Of a stretch of 64,000 nt of DNA, positions 10,014-20,777 are shown in pieces; position 1 is the first letter of the stretch, and the number at the start of each line of letters is the position of its first letter. The notes beneath the pieces are model-generated. The model was not told where the DNA came from and made no database searches. It saw only the letters and a list, made by a program, of their open reading frames with translations. A program made the position numbers and the translations under genes. This DNA is from Gonocerus acuteangulatus (Eukaryota > Arthropoda > Insecta > Hemiptera > Coreidae): positions 55,496,603 through 55,560,602 of the forward strand of contig OX328124.1 of the NCBI GenBank assembly GCA_946811695.1, read 5' to 3'.

Positions 10014-10200
10014 TCATCGTTCTCTCACTAGCTCCCAAATTCATCCAAATTGATGAAATTTGGTACACAATTACAACGCTCCTTCAAACACTAAGGTCTG
10101 AGTTTTGCAGAACAATGCTTTGTTGCGGGTTGCCTACTCTCATTCCAATTGTTAGAATATGATATTTTTATACAGCTACAACAAAACATTTATTCAAATG
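10011..10200 (+). repeat. Dispersed repeat, inverted copy at 15285-15470
   Basis: The block with GTTGCGGGTTGCCTACTC and the preceding CAAACACTAAGGTCTGAG stretch occurs in reverse complement at 15285-15470. It is flanked by (TA)n on both sides in both places and has no coding content. Confidence 0.85.
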
Positions 10201-10232
10201 TAAGTTTAATATATATATAAATATATAAGTAT

Positions 10233-10238
<6 letters not shown>

Positions 10239-10270
<32 letters not shown>
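10239..10270. repeat. (TA)n microsatellite hosting an element insertion
   Basis: A TA tract that stops at the GGGTGGCCC end of the following element. In the inverted copy at 14925-15535 the corresponding tract is continuous, which makes that copy the empty site. Confidence 0.8.
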
Positions 10271-10272
<2 letters not shown>

Positions 10273-10273
<1 letters not shown>

Positions 10274-11697
10274 GGTGGCCCTTAGTTATAGGGAATTTTT
10301 TTGAAAGTCAATATGATGCTGCTCCCACCCTCCAATTCTGTTCTAATCTATATATATAAAAATCATGTGTCTGTTTTTCTGTTTTTCTGTTTGTTTGTTC
10401 CTTATACAAATCCACATCGTTTGACTGATATTGACCAAACTTCGCACATAGATACGTCTTGATCCGGGAAATCTCGTCAACAATAAAAAACCATCTGTGC
10501 AAAATTTCAGTGCAATCGGACAACTGCTATGCGACCCGCAAACGGGTTGAAATTGAAACATAGTATATGCAGCGATTAATTCCGTTAAAAAGGGATATAC
10601 TGTTCTATCTCAATCATTTTCTCAAAAAAAAATCACGTAGTTACATCAAGGCGACCCCAGAAATTGTTTAAAATCATTCTGAATCACATATCTCAAAATT
10701 TAATTCTAAAAATTACAGGGATAACATGAAAAAATTAAAAAATATTAGATTTTTAATAATGCACACAACTTGAATAAAACAACCGCATTTTTATTTGTCA
10801 TAAGGCATAATGTGAAGAATAAAAAAATACAAATATTGAATATTATGTTTTTCTGAGGAAGGATTTAGTAGATGTTGGGTATTTTTCCGGTCCCCGGCAA
10901 CGATCTGCAAAACAATACGAAAAAATCTATTTTTGTGAAGAAAGAAAAATCATTTTGGTGGAGAACGTACCACTACAGTTGATTTTTTTCTTCTTCGTCT
11001 TCTTCAGCATTGTCTGCATCCATGATAACGAGCTATATTTGCCTTAACCGATTTTGGAACGTTGTCATCAAATAAGGATGAAACTAAGTACCAGAGATGA
11101 TTGGAAAATTTTTTTGCAGCAGCCTTACTATTTTCTGGATCAATATCCTGATAATGTATGAGTTGATGCACGAATAGAAAGCCATGAAATGGTGCTTTAA
11201 TTGGGTCTGATAATAGAAACGAGGCTCGAACGTACCCTCACGCAAGAAAAATACATGTTCTTCTTAAAGAATTTTTCCACTAAAATACAACTGAAATTGA
11301 TTTTGGAACATGTACATTTTGAATGCATAAATCGCCTTTGCCATCCGCCTAGTATGACTTACAGCTCCGAGTACTCTAAACGATACTCCTTTCTTCCCGT
11401 GCAAACGAGTGCGTTTTCAGGAAGCAGGAACAGACTTGATTTTTATCCAACATTAACAAGAAAACTACTAATTTAATTTCCATTACTAGTGCTTACCTGC
11501 TCAAAAGTTATTACAAAATAAAAGAACTTAAAAAAAAATTATCTGAAAAAATTACTTTCGGACGAAAATGTCAATATTTCAAGGTCATTGCGGGTCGCCT
11601 CGGAGTTGTTCAATGTAGCTAAAATATTGCACAGAACGTTATTTTGTTGATTGGAACAAGATAGGGGGGTGGGAGGTAAACTTTTAGAAAGTTTATT
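10273..11697. mobile_element. TA-flanked DNA element with GGGTGGCCC ends, copy 1
   Basis: Starts with GGGTGGCCCTTA after a TA and is about 1.4 kb. A second copy at 62073-63469 has both ends, GGGAGGCCCTTA and the inverse of GGGTGGCCCTTA, each next to TA. Here the right terminus is lost into a (TA)n tract after ACTTTTAGAAAGTTTA. Within it lies 10360-10560, a single unit of the GTTTGACTGATATTGACCAAACTTCG repeat family. A short acidic reading on the minus strand near 10980-11030 (DNAEEDEEE) is shared with copy 2. No transposase is recognised, so it is probably a non-autonomous or remnant TA-target element. Confidence 0.65.
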
Positions 11698-11699
11698 AT

Positions 11700-11745
11700 T
11701 ATATATATATATAAATATATATATATGTGTGTGTGTGTGTGTTTA
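11700..11745. repeat. (TA)n/(TG)n microsatellite
   Basis: A TA run passing into about nine GT units; the same transition occurs at 15200-15260 (inverse) and at 63480-63617. Confidence 0.9.
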
Positions 11746-12010
11746 TAAATATATATTTCTATTTATGACTGTATAGATAAGAAACGTGACCGTCTTCCCC
11801 TAGATTTATTTTTTCCATACGTCTTTATGTGCGTGACCTGTTCAGTTTTGTATTAATGGAGTTCTTCCTTGCGAAAAGCAATGTAATTCACTTTAGTCGG
11901 CCATATTGTAATTTTCAAAATATTTTAATGTTTTCTTAAATAATCCATCCGGTACACGCATACTGCAAGCATTTTCATATAAAAATTATGCCTCCTACTC
12001 AAAATTATAT
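11746..12010 (+). repeat. Dispersed repeat present three times in the window
   Basis: The sequence containing ATGACTGTATAGATAAGAAA and CATCCGGTACACGCATACTG appears here, inverted at 14935-15190, and direct at 63640-63853. It is the right-hand part of a larger (TA)n-flanked unit. Confidence 0.85.
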
Positions 12011-12640
12011 TATGTACCACCTTGTAAATCCTTCCAAATGCCACCTTCAATAAACTTCCTAATACCATCTTCTATACTCTTCGTAATACCACTTCAATAT
12101 ATTTCCTAATACTACCATCTTTAATGGTTCATGGTTTTTAAATATTCAGACAACACTAGATATAAATATTCAACATTCTTCATATGATTAAAATAATAAA
12201 AAAAAAAAAACTAGTTAAATATTTACATCAAGTATACTATTGTTTTTCTTTTTCCCTGTTTGTTTGGTTGGTTGATTGTTCGGAAAACTAATGATTTCCA
12301 ATTTGTATGTACCTTTTTATCAAGTAAGCGTATGTAAAGAAAATATCTACTACAAAATAAAACAATTCAAGTGATAAATTGTGGGACAAACCTGCGTTCT
12401 AGTCCAGCGTATTCAGTTATTCAACTAAAAAATATTATGCTAATAAAATGTGGAATAGAAAAACAGACATTTAGTTCCATTTTTATTAAATACAAGAGTC
12501 GAAAGACACAAACATTATTTGAAGAGCATTACCATCCAATAACATATCACTACCGTACGGGACGCCATTTTCGAAAAATAAATTTGTGGGTGCATGACCA
12601 ACTATCGACAAAAATTAACCATCACATATATGTTCAATTG
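12011..12640. other. Non-coding filler between two halves of a repeat
   Basis: Contains decayed minisatellite units (about 12020-12120), AT-rich sequence and an unrecognised open frame at 12371-12667 (98 codons) with no family I know. The corresponding interval is absent from the copy near 63853, where the flanks are directly joined. Confidence 0.5.
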
Positions 12641-12733
12641 GTACAAAAAAAGTTGATTAATTTTTAAGTTGATTTCTGTAAAATTTGAGAACCAAAAAGT
12701 AAAATCTATCTGAATAATGCTCACAGAAAGAAG

Positions 12734-12919
12734 ATGGAAGTTGTAAAGTCCATTAGTTCTGTAAATGACATAGCCGAACGAGGAGTAGACCTTATAGAAG
12801 AATTTAACAAACTGATTACCATGAATGAAGAGCAGAAACAATTCTTGATTCAATTGGTTAAGGAATTCAGGGAAAGGTTTTCCGTTCGTAAAAAAGAAAC
12901 CCTACTCAAAATGTTCTGA
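12734..12919 (+). pseudogene. C-terminal fragment of an unnamed repeat-associated protein
   Basis: A 61-codon frame from ATG 12734, with VNDIAERGVDLIEEFN then EEQKQFLIQLVKEFR. I recall the same (V)NDxAERGVxLIxxFN...DEEQKQFxLQxV pattern at the C-terminus of uncharacterised multi-copy proteins in arthropods and cnidarians; that is memory, not a search. The upstream part is not open. The sequence from 12640 is repeated essentially identically at 63855-64000, where the same ATG falls at 63949 and is cut by the window end. This supports a mobile source rather than a host gene. Confidence 0.5.
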
Positions 12920-13676
12920 TAATTACTTTTCCTTTTTTATTTTTTGTAATAATTTAGTTTTAATATTAAAACTTCAACTTTAAATAATAAAACAATATCG
13001 AATGCATCAAGTATGAAAATAAAGATGTAAGGTTACTGAATATAGTTGTGTTCTATGTAAAAATAAGTGTCTTCCTTACAAAACCCAACTATTTAAGGTT
13101 ACAATAATTTGCCTCCAAAAAAAAAAATCATTTAGCCCATTATTTTTTATTTTTATGTTTTTCTTTAAAGTTCAAACAGGCATGTTGATAAAACAGTCCA
13201 AAAACGTTCTCCCTAACAAACTCTGATTTAGTTTTCGACTTTATAATATCGCCCTAATATATATAAAGGTCATTCGCGGTCTAAAAACTGTCACGAAAAT
13301 AAATTAAGACAGCAGCATATTCTTAACTTAAAACAATCCTATTTCTTAAAAAGGTTCTGAAAATATTTCTTCATATATTCTTATAGATGGGGACAAAGAG
13401 GTATCTTAAATTAAATTACCTCTTTATTATGGCGAAACTACGGATAGACTATTAGTTTATTCCCCCTATTTGCTCCACCCGTTTGTTTTATTGTTTTTAC
13501 ATTTTACACACAAGGGATTGATAACATTTTCTAAGATGTGTCAATAAATTAGAAAACTATTGAGAATAATTCGTTAAAAGAGAAGACGAAATTTAGTAGC
13601 CGTTCGACATACTTCCTCCATCCGTAATTGAGATAATTAAAAAATAATACTTCACAAAATTCTCAAGAATATTTTA
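12920..13676. other. Anonymous AT-rich sequence
   Basis: No reading frame, repeat unit or RNA gene could be recognised in this stretch. Confidence 0.4.
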
Positions 13677-13688
13677 TATATATACATA

Positions 13689-13736
<48 letters not shown>
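13677..13736. repeat. (TA)n microsatellite
   Basis: A TA run bounding the 3' side of the minus-strand R2-like element fragment. Confidence 0.9.
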
Positions 13737-13737
<1 letters not shown>

Positions 13738-13739
<2 letters not shown>

Positions 13740-14837
13740 TTTAGGAGATTCACAATTCACATGGATGAATGTACATTTATCACAAAAAAAAAAATAAAAA
13801 TAAGATGCTAAACACGTCAATTTACAATTGGGCGTCTCCTTCACCCTCGTTATTCAGGCTTGGTAACACAACAAGCCAGGTTACTGTATGACCTAAATAA
13901 CTTAAGACCATCAATTTCATAAAATACAACTTAATAAATAAAAACAATAAATATAAATAAAATATAACGATACGTAACAATGATACTCATAAAATAATAA
14001 CCATAATCAAATTAACAATACCATTAAAATAATATATAAAAAAAATAAATAAAAAATAAATAAATAAAATAAAGAAATAAATCAAATACAGACAAACCTG
14101 GTCTAACTCATATAACCTCATCCACTAGGATAAATAAATAACTAAAACAAGTAAATAAATAAATAAAAAAGGACTACCGACCCTCAACGGCCCGCCGCGG
14201 CGAGGAGTGTCCTTCATCGACTGATGATGATGCTGGAGCCCTTTAAAACCCGCAAGGTGATACTTCTCAGCACCCCCATAGGGACACCAAGCTGCCTTAA
14301 ACTCCTGGCAGAAGCACCGCTCCAAACACCCCTCCAGCTCTATGTACAGGACGTTACCTCCACGTCGGTGACAGGCACGCCAAACATTCGGCCCACCGCC
14401 AAACGGACAGCGAGTCTCCCGTACTTCCGACACTTCTCCCGGTGCATCATATCTAGTTCTGTGTTCCCATTAACAATTTGTGCGTCCACAATAGTCACTT
14501 TGCCCTCTTTCATCACAATTATATCAGGCTTCCATGGCTGGCCGTCAGCTCTCAGGACTGTCTCGAGGTGTACCTCGTACCCCCCTCCGGCCAAGGCGCC
14601 ACCCAGTACATTCTCCACAGTATTATGTCTCAAAGAACGGCCTCCCCGCGAAATATAGCATTGTTGCACAGCGTGAGTGCCGGTCTCGTCTTCCAGGGAA
14701 CCTGCCCTACATGTTAGTATACGGCCCTGACGCCGACCTCTAGTCGTTCTCACGGTGGTCGGTAGTGCATTTATGTGGGTACGAACATACTGGATGAAGT
14801 CCCGACCAGAAGTGGTCACAGCTCCTTCATTGAGCCA

Positions 14838-14840
<3 letters not shown>
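13738..14840 (-). mobile_element. R2-like (RLE-type) non-LTR retrotransposon, 5'-truncated
   Basis: A minus-strand fragment with the end of an open frame followed by a long AT-rich 3' region. It is bounded by (TA)n on both sides (14841 upstream, 13736 downstream). The 3' region is shared with a plus-strand copy at about 27970-28510: both contain AAGGGCTCCAGCATCATC, GACACTCCTCGCCG, and CTAGTGGATGA followed by GAGTTAGACCA. Two independent copies sharing a 3' end and both touching (TA)n argue for a genuine element family. It is not in 28S rDNA. Confidence 0.75.
14125..14819 (-). pseudogene. Restriction-like endonuclease domain of an R2-clade protein
   Basis: Two overlapping minus frames, 14340-14819 and 14125-14433, read as one protein after a frameshift in the overlap. 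The first shows a knuckle-like CRAG...THAVQQC...LRH block (Cys37, His49, Cys54, His65 of that reading); the second Cys expected a few residues after Cys37 is Ser. It then shows the PD-(D/E)xK-type catalytic block WKPDII...VTIVDAQIV (Asp99, Asp112). The second frame holds the C-terminal tail (LYIELEGCLERCF, KGLQHHHQSMK). This Cys/His plus RLE layout is diagnostic of R2/NeSL/R4-type C-termini. The RT is absent. Confidence 0.75.

Positions 14841-14899
<59 letters not shown>
14841..14899. repeat. (TA)n microsatellite
   Basis: A TA run of about 59 bp upstream of the R2-like fragment. Confidence 0.95.
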
Positions 14900-14901
<2 letters not shown>

Positions 14902-14924
14902 CGTTGAGCAGATTCAACTGATAT

Positions 14925-15198
14925 AAAAACACATAATTTTGAATAGGAGGCATAATTTTTATATGAAAATACTTGCAGTATGCGTGTACCGGATGGATTA
15001 TTTAAGAAAACATTAAAATATTTTGAAAATTACAATATGGATCGTCTAAAGTGAGTTACATTTCATTTCGCAAGGAAGAACTCCATAATACAAAACTGAA
15101 CAGGTCGTGCACGTAAAGAAGTATGGAAAAAATAAATCTAGAGGAAGTAGGTCAAGTTTCTTATCTATACAGTCATAAATAGAAATATATATTTATAA

Positions 15199-15264
<66 letters not shown>

Positions 15265-15463
15265 CTTATATATGAATATACGTTTTGTTGTAGCTGTATA
15301 AAAATATATTCTAACAATTGGAATGAGAGTAGGCAACCCGCAACAAAGTAATGTTCTGCAAAACTCAGACCTTAGTGTTTGAAGGAGCCTTGTAATTTTG
15401 TACCTTTCATCAAAATCGGTCAATTTTTGAGCTAGTGAAAGAACGATCAGCAAATATATGTAC

Positions 15464-15501
<38 letters not shown>

Positions 15502-15535
15502 GACGTGAAATGTTTTAGTCAGCAGTTCATAACTA
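14925..15535 (-). repeat. Inverted copy of the 9945-10200 plus 11735-12010 repeat (empty site)
   Basis: Read on the minus strand, this block contains the flanks found at 9945-10200 and 11735-12010 joined directly by a TA/CA microsatellite (15200-15260), without the 1.4-kb GGGTGGCCC element. A second TA run lies at 15468-15496. It therefore documents the arrangement before that insertion. Confidence 0.8.
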
Positions 15536-16812
15536 CATAACAGTAAACCTAATAAGCGGGTTTTCGCCCTAAGGAGGGAGGGAGGAAGTAGTTTGTGCCA
15601 GTCATTATAAAAATAAGTCATATTCAAGCAAGAGAAGAAAATGATAAACTTATTGGCAAGAATGGTTGCCTAGAGGGAACGTTAAGATGGCGGGCGAGTC
15701 ATTTCCGCTTATGATGCTGTCATTTTCCTGTTGTGACGCCTTAAACTTCCATCTCTTTAAGAATTAATTTATATTTTTAACGAAATATCAAATGCTACCA
15801 TTAACTGCTTCTATTCCTTTGCTAACTGCTTCAGTTCCTGCGAGACGGACTTTCTATTTGTTTAGATCACTTTTTAATTTGTTGTTTTTTGTTTTGCATT
15901 TCTTTTATATGTAGAATTAATATTATAGTAAAATGTGTTTCAAAGAAGAAGAATGTTTCAATGCATTGAACTGTGAAATAAGTATTTCTAGTTTGTATTA
16001 TCGTGGGTGGTGGGGGTTGGCCGCTGTAGGATGTATTTCCAAGTAAGGGTACAATGGCCCTTTGTCACGTATCTGGGGCCATAAAACTATTTTATGAAAA
16101 AGGTTGAATCAAAATAATAACTATTTCCATTTCAATCTTTCCAAATGACACTAGGGATAAAAACGGAACCCCGCTAAGATGACGCAGTTCCTGCGTGCCG
16201 GACTTTTTCTGTTGGACGTCTCTATTAAAAAAATATTCCATTTTAAAACCTGGCCTAACTTCCGACTATCACCAGACATCACGCAGGTACTGCCTTTCTA
16301 TATCAAGCATGCGTATCATTTTTTGGCTGAGTAAGAGGTTTGATATTTGAAAAACTTAATATTTTGAAAACACGGTAATCTGGTGCAGTTCCTCCTGATA
16401 GGTTTTATTATTATTTATACTTATAATACAAGAAATATGTGTCATCAGTTTAGAAAAGCAAATCGGAAGTGATAAATATGTAATTTAGCTTGACAGTAAA
16501 ATGACAGTGCCCTTATATAATTGGGAATTCTGTGTTGTTTGGCCTTGTTCATAACCTACTCCATAACTGCCACAATTTTTCTCCTCGTTTCCGAAGATAG
16601 TAGTGGCCTTGGATGACGATTCTGCTATCTTCTAACTAGAAAATAGCTATTAACTCCTCCATTAACACCAAAAACAATACCTCAGTCTTTTTTTTATCCC
16701 TTATGAGGTTGACCTCAAGACACACTCCGGACGTGGGGACTGGAAAATTTCACATTCGTGTGTGTGTGTTTATGTGTGTGCGTGCGCGTGTGAGTGTGTG
16801 TATGAATATATA
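15536..16812. other. Anonymous AT-rich sequence with one short dispersed repeat
   Basis: Mostly featureless. About 15665-15770 (CGAGTCATTTCCGCTTATGA, TTTCCTGTTGTGACGCCTTA) has a diverged relative at about 47760-47870. A GT-rich stretch lies at 16758-16802. No coding frame is recognised. Confidence 0.5.
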
Positions 16813-17076
16813 TGATGGGTTGAGAAGCTAAGGGGTAAATTCCCTGATAAGTCTTTATAATGTTTAAATTATCTTTCTACTATGCATCAATTGAAATTTC
16901 AGTAATATAGTTTAAAAAAAAACTAATTGTTAATGTCTATTATCAATTTATAAATATAACATGCATCACTTGTACCCCTTGGCCTCCAAGGCCAAACAAT
17001 ATTGATATCTATTGTCAGGATACTTTCTAATTATAGCTCAATAAAACCGTATGGAATGGCAGGCAATAAGTATATC

Positions 17077-17241
17077 GGGTCTCCCCGTGGTCTAGAGGTT
17101 AACGCCTTAGATCCTCATGCAGATGAGGGTTCGAGTCCCTCTGGCTGGCAGGAATTTTTGTCACCTCAAGGCCCATTGAGAAGGTTCCTTGCCTTGTCGG
17201 CGCTAATGATCCAATTGTCAAAAAAAAAAGAAAAAAAAAAA
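17077..17241 (+). mobile_element. tRNA-derived SINE (family 1)
   Basis: The 5' head resembles a tRNA: TGGTCTAGAGGTTAACGCCT contains a box A and GGTTCGAGTCC is a clean box B, with the normal spacing. A body with GGCAGGAATTTT and TCGGCGCTAATGA follows, and the element ends in an A-rich tail (17220-17241). The body and tail match the better-preserved minus-strand SINE at 41561-41765. Transcription would be by Pol III from the internal promoter. No clear target duplication was found. Confidence 0.85.
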
Positions 17242-17276
17242 TTGTATGTTCTACAATTAAAGCGGTTTTGCTCAAA

Positions 17277-17729
17277 TTATTCAGTCACTGTCCTAAATAA
17301 AGTCTCTTTCTTCTTCCGAAGCTTCATGGTGATAATCAAATGGCCCAGCCTCTGCAACTCTTCTACGTGGCTGTTGTCCTCCTTGATTAACACGTAATGT
17401 ATTGTAGAAACTATGGTTGAATGGATGAATAAAGAGGAGCTACTCTCGCCAGTCCTTGTGTTTTTAAAAATATACAACCAGAACTCAACAGTGTGCAGGC
17501 TTTGGGTTTGGCCTCCTACATTGTCACCGAACATAGTTAATTTTTAACTGTCGCTGGAAGAGTATTGATAAACTTCAGCAAACCAGACAGTACCTCTTCA
17601 CAACCTCTATTGGCCTGACCATCATGCCACATGTACATAGAAGCATTGTCAGTGCCTAGGTTGTGTACAAAAGTTGTAAATCTGCAGCTGTCGTGAATAA
17701 TAAACATTTGAGCAAGTCAAAATACGTCA
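17277..17729 (-). pseudogene. Transposase-like remnant (GTDNASMYMWHDGQA block)
   Basis: On the minus strand, reading from 17729 downward, an open run contains GTDNASMYMWHDGQANRGCE and LLKFINTLPATVKN, then a stop or shift. The frame 17277-17534 continues with MFGDNVGGQTQSLHTVEF and HYVLIKEDNSHVEELQRLGH. The order of a WHxGxAxRG block, a SDNxxGQ-like block and an H-Y-x-x-x-x-G/D-x-S/H block matches, from memory, large uncharacterised multi-copy animal proteins with a DUF7869-type domain suspected to be DDE-type. The 5' part is severed by BEL/Pao at 17730. Family assignment needs a profile search. Confidence 0.5.
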
Positions 17730-18001
17730 TGTACGCGCTGGGGATGGATTCAGAGTATGAGAAAAAACATTTAAACTTACCATTACGTTGCCAGCTGCTG
17801 AAGAAACAGGGCCCTGTTCGCAGCTCCTGGAAAGTAAAGAGAGAAGAAAGGCCGGACCGTAATGGCAATTGAGGGGGCAGTCCCGAGCTAAAAGAATGAG
17901 ATGTGATCTATTCTAGATCAGGAAACGAACTGCACTCCCTTATTAGGGAGGTGGGGGTACGACGTACTTTGTACCTAAGTGTTAAAGCCCGCGCCCCAAC
18001 A
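17730..18001 (-). repeat. BEL/Pao 3' LTR (272 bp)
   Basis: Matches 22166-22471 but lacks a ~35-bp segment after the GCGCTGGGGAT stretch and has a few substitutions, so the element is not recent. Termini on the plus strand are TGTACGCG and CCCCAACA. Confidence 0.9.
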
Positions 18002-18365
18002 TACCGCCCACCAAGAAACGGTAGTTTCTTAAAAAAGAGAAATAAGAAATCTTGAGAAAGAAGAAAATAAATAATAATAATAAATATGTGGTTATTTTCC
18101 AAAGGTTCATCAGGAAAAGGTATGAGAGAGAGGTAGGAGTAAAGGAAACGCAACTTCTTCACTTCCAAGGCGGCTGTCATGGAAGACTTCTTCGCGGGAG
18201 GCCCACGGAGAGGATGAGGACTAAGGAGGGATGAATCCTTTGGCAAATTATAATAAAGCCTCGCTTGGCGATAAGAAAGAAAGAGAACAAAACACTTGTG
18301 AAAATAATAGAAAAATAAATGAATGCATCTTGCGAGAGAAAGGAAAAAAACAAAACAACAAACAA
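18002..18365 (-). other. BEL/Pao 3' untranslated region
   Basis: Non-coding sequence between the pol stop and the 3' LTR; no feature beyond AT-rich and purine-rich stretches on the plus strand. Confidence 0.5.
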
Positions 18366-20777
18366 TTAATGTGGCAGCAACAGTAGTTTTGTTACTGGCC
18401 TGACATAGGTGCCATGGGTTGTGCGGATTGACACCACACGTACCACGCTGTCACGTCCTGTATGTACGGCTTCAACCCGGCCAATAGGCCATGCGAGGGG
18501 TGGTAAAGAATTTTCCTTGAGAAAATAGACGTCGCCTACGGCAAGGTTTTCGGAGCACTTCGTCCACTTCTGTTTTTGCATGAGTGTGTTTAAATACTCA
18601 GAAGTCCAGCGTCTCCAGTAGGACGCATATAACGTCTTGACCTTTGTCCAACGTGATGCATATGAGGTACTTTCTTCTAGAGGTTCTGGAACGGATAGCA
18701 GAGGGACGCCCACCAAGAAATGACCAGGGGTCAGAAGATCAGGATCATCAACGGGATGAGGGCAAGAGAGATGACGACTATTTAAGACGGTTTCAATGCG
18801 CGCAACTAGAGTAGTGAGTTCCTCGTAACTTAGAGCAGGATTCCGGCCAAGCATTCGAACCAAAAGGAGTTTGGCAGATTTTATGCCAGCTTCATGAAGA
18901 CCACCAAAATGAGGTGCATAAGGAGGATTAAAATGCCATCTTATGCTGCGGGATGCGAGAAATGCACTAATTTCAGGAGAGGAGGCCTTCATATGATCAT
19001 AAACTTCTTTTAGGTGTCGAGAAAAACCAACAAAATTACGTCCACAGTCTGAATAAATGTCGTGGGGGAGACCTCGTCTCGCAACAAATCGGTCTAGAGT
19101 AGCGATAAATGCTTGGGTTGACAGAGAGGAAACAACTTCCAGATGGACAGCCTTAGTACTGAAGCAAACGAAAAGACATAAGTAGCATTTCTTAGCAGCA
19201 GCATTTTTCCTGCTGCTTTCCTTAATGAGAAATGGGCCAGCGAAATCCACCCCGGTGCTTGTGAAAGGCTTTGAGACATTGACTCTTGGATAAAGCAGAT
19301 TAGACATAACAGGCTGAGTAACTGAGGCTCTTAACTTGTGGCATGTAAGGCACTTGTGGATGCGCTTGCGCAATAGATCGCGAAGAGAAATTATCCAACA
19401 ATATCGCTGGATCAAACTTTGTGTAGTCCTAGGTCCTGAGTGCAAGGAAACTAAATGATAATAGTCGCAGAGGAGTTCAGATATTCTTGATTTTTTAGGC
19501 AAAAGAATAGGATGCTTAGCGGACTCACTTAAGTTTGAGTACCTCAAGCAGCCACCAACTCTTATAAGTCCCTTTTTATCGAGATATGGGGACAGGGATG
19601 CTATAGTGGAAGGAACAGCTGAATTAGAAACAAATAAAAATGGGAAACTATCTTTCTGCACCAACGATATTATCAGGTCTTCTGCTAACGTTAACTCTTG
19701 GACAGAAAGAGCGCCCTTATGACGGGTGTTGCTGGATCTAATGTTGTGAACAAATCTCAAAACATATGCTAGAACATATTTTAAACGAAGCCAAGAAGAA
19801 AACTTATTTATGAACTCGATTAGGCAAGGTGATGGAACAGAGGCGGATAATATCGCTTTAAGCGGTTTCAGCTCAGGTATTTCTTCCTCAGGACTGACGA
19901 CCCGCTTGGACGGCCATTCGCTGGGAATTTTTCTCAAAAAAGAGGGACCTTTCCACCACAAAGAGTTTTCTGAAAAATGCTCCGGAGAGCAGTCTCGAGT
20001 GGCTATATCGGCGGGGTTCTGATCAGTCGAAACGTGCGACCAATTTGCTGGTGCGAAACTCGCTATTTTTGTAGAAGAACTAAATTCTTTAAGCACACAA
20101 TGATGAGCTAATATGTAACTAGAAGAGGAATTGGCTATTTCTTTGTGACCCGATTCTAAATATTCGTTTAGAAATTTATTATAGTCAAGCATAATCTCAG
20201 GAGTTCGAGAAATGCGCCTTTCTAAATTTGAAAAATATTTTAGAGCTTGGTAGCGATTATCGCTCAAAATTGGAGTATTAGGTTTGAAAGGCAATGACAC
20301 TACATAGTGACCAAAAGCATCTCTGGAATGAGTGGTCACAAAATGATTTTCAACGAATTCATCTTCAGGGTTTATAGGAATGGGTGCACTCACTTCTTCA
20401 GTTTCCCAGAATTTGGAAGCTAAAGAATCCATAGAAGGAGTTATAGCCATGAAGGAACATATAGCAGAATCTTTATTTGTGTTTTTATTTTCTGGATTGA
20501 TAACATTACCACTGATAACCCAGCCAAAAACAGTGTTTATTGCTGAAGGGTTACCCTTAATTACTGTAATAGGTTCGTTTTCTAGAATGAGTGGATATAA
20601 ATCATTTCCAATTATGAATTCTACTGGAGAACTTTCAAAAAACTTATCGGCTAATTTTAAATTTTTAAATCTGTTTATTACCTCTCCAGGTAGACTTTGT
20701 TGCGGTAGGTCGTTAGAAATGGTTGATAAGATAACAGATTGTGTTTTAAATTCTCTTTTAGAGAATTTAAAACACAA
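18366..20777 (-). CDS. pol: Deleted BEL/Pao Pol: partial peptidase fused to integrase
   Basis: A long open minus frame of 803 codons. The N-terminal part is the second half of a Pao retropeptidase-like domain (LADKFFESSPVEFIIGNDLY, then NTVFGWVISG). Next comes the linker up to HHCVLKEFSSSTKI, the point where the RT normally begins. Instead it jumps to FAPANWSHVSTDQNPADIAT, the region after RNase H. An integrase follows, with an H2C2-type segment (HKCLTCHKLRA) and a core with GVDFAGPF, YSDCGRNF and a later Glu near PHFGGLHEAG. RT and RNase H are absent although the frame stays open, so the deletion is in frame. The copy cannot be autonomous but may retain an integrase. Confidence 0.85.
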   Translation of the reverse strand: MCFKFSKREFKTQSVILSTISNDLPQQSLPGEVINRFKNLKLADKFFESSPVEFIIGNDLYPLILENEPITVIKGNPSAINTVFGWVISGNVINPENKNTNKDSAICSFMAITPSMDSLASKFWETEEVSAPIPINPEDEFVENHFVTTHSRDAFGHYVVSLPFKPNTPILSDNRYQALKYFSNLERRISRTPEIMLDYNKFLNEYLESGHKEIANSSSSYILAHHCVLKEFSSSTKIASFAPANWSHVSTDQNPADIATRDCSPEHFSENSLWWKGPSFLRKIPSEWPSKRVVSPEEEIPELKPLKAILSASVPSPCLIEFINKFSSWLRLKYVLAYVLRFVHNIRSSNTRHKGALSVQELTLAEDLIISLVQKDSFPFLFVSNSAVPSTIASLSPYLDKKGLIRVGGCLRYSNLSESAKHPILLPKKSRISELLCDYYHLVSLHSGPRTTQSLIQRYCWIISLRDLLRKRIHKCLTCHKLRASVTQPVMSNLLYPRVNVSKPFTSTGVDFAGPFLIKESSRKNAAAKKCYLCLFVCFSTKAVHLEVVSSLSTQAFIATLDRFVARRGLPHDIYSDCGRNFVGFSRHLKEVYDHMKASSPEISAFLASRSIRWHFNPPYAPHFGGLHEAGIKSAKLLLVRMLGRNPALSYEELTTLVARIETVLNSRHLSCPHPVDDPDLLTPGHFLVGVPLLSVPEPLEESTSYASRWTKVKTLYASYWRRWTSEYLNTLMQKQKWTKCSENLAVGDVYFLKENSLPPLAWPIGRVEAVHTGRDSVVRVVSIRTTHGTYVRPVTKLLLLPH

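Noticed and set aside
9649..10053. A 134-codon open frame rich in Asn/Pro/Thr followed by a Tyr-Ile run
   Set aside because: It is the translation of a minisatellite plus a (TA)n tract; no conserved start or domain.
14224..14743. Plus-strand frames opposite the R2-like endonuclease
   Set aside because: Antisense shadows; only the minus strand shows the CRAG...KPDII...VDAQIV motifs.
17077..17150. A functional tRNA gene
   Set aside because: Boxes A and B are present, but the acceptor arm does not close and the head is followed by a SINE body and A-tail shared with 41561-41765.
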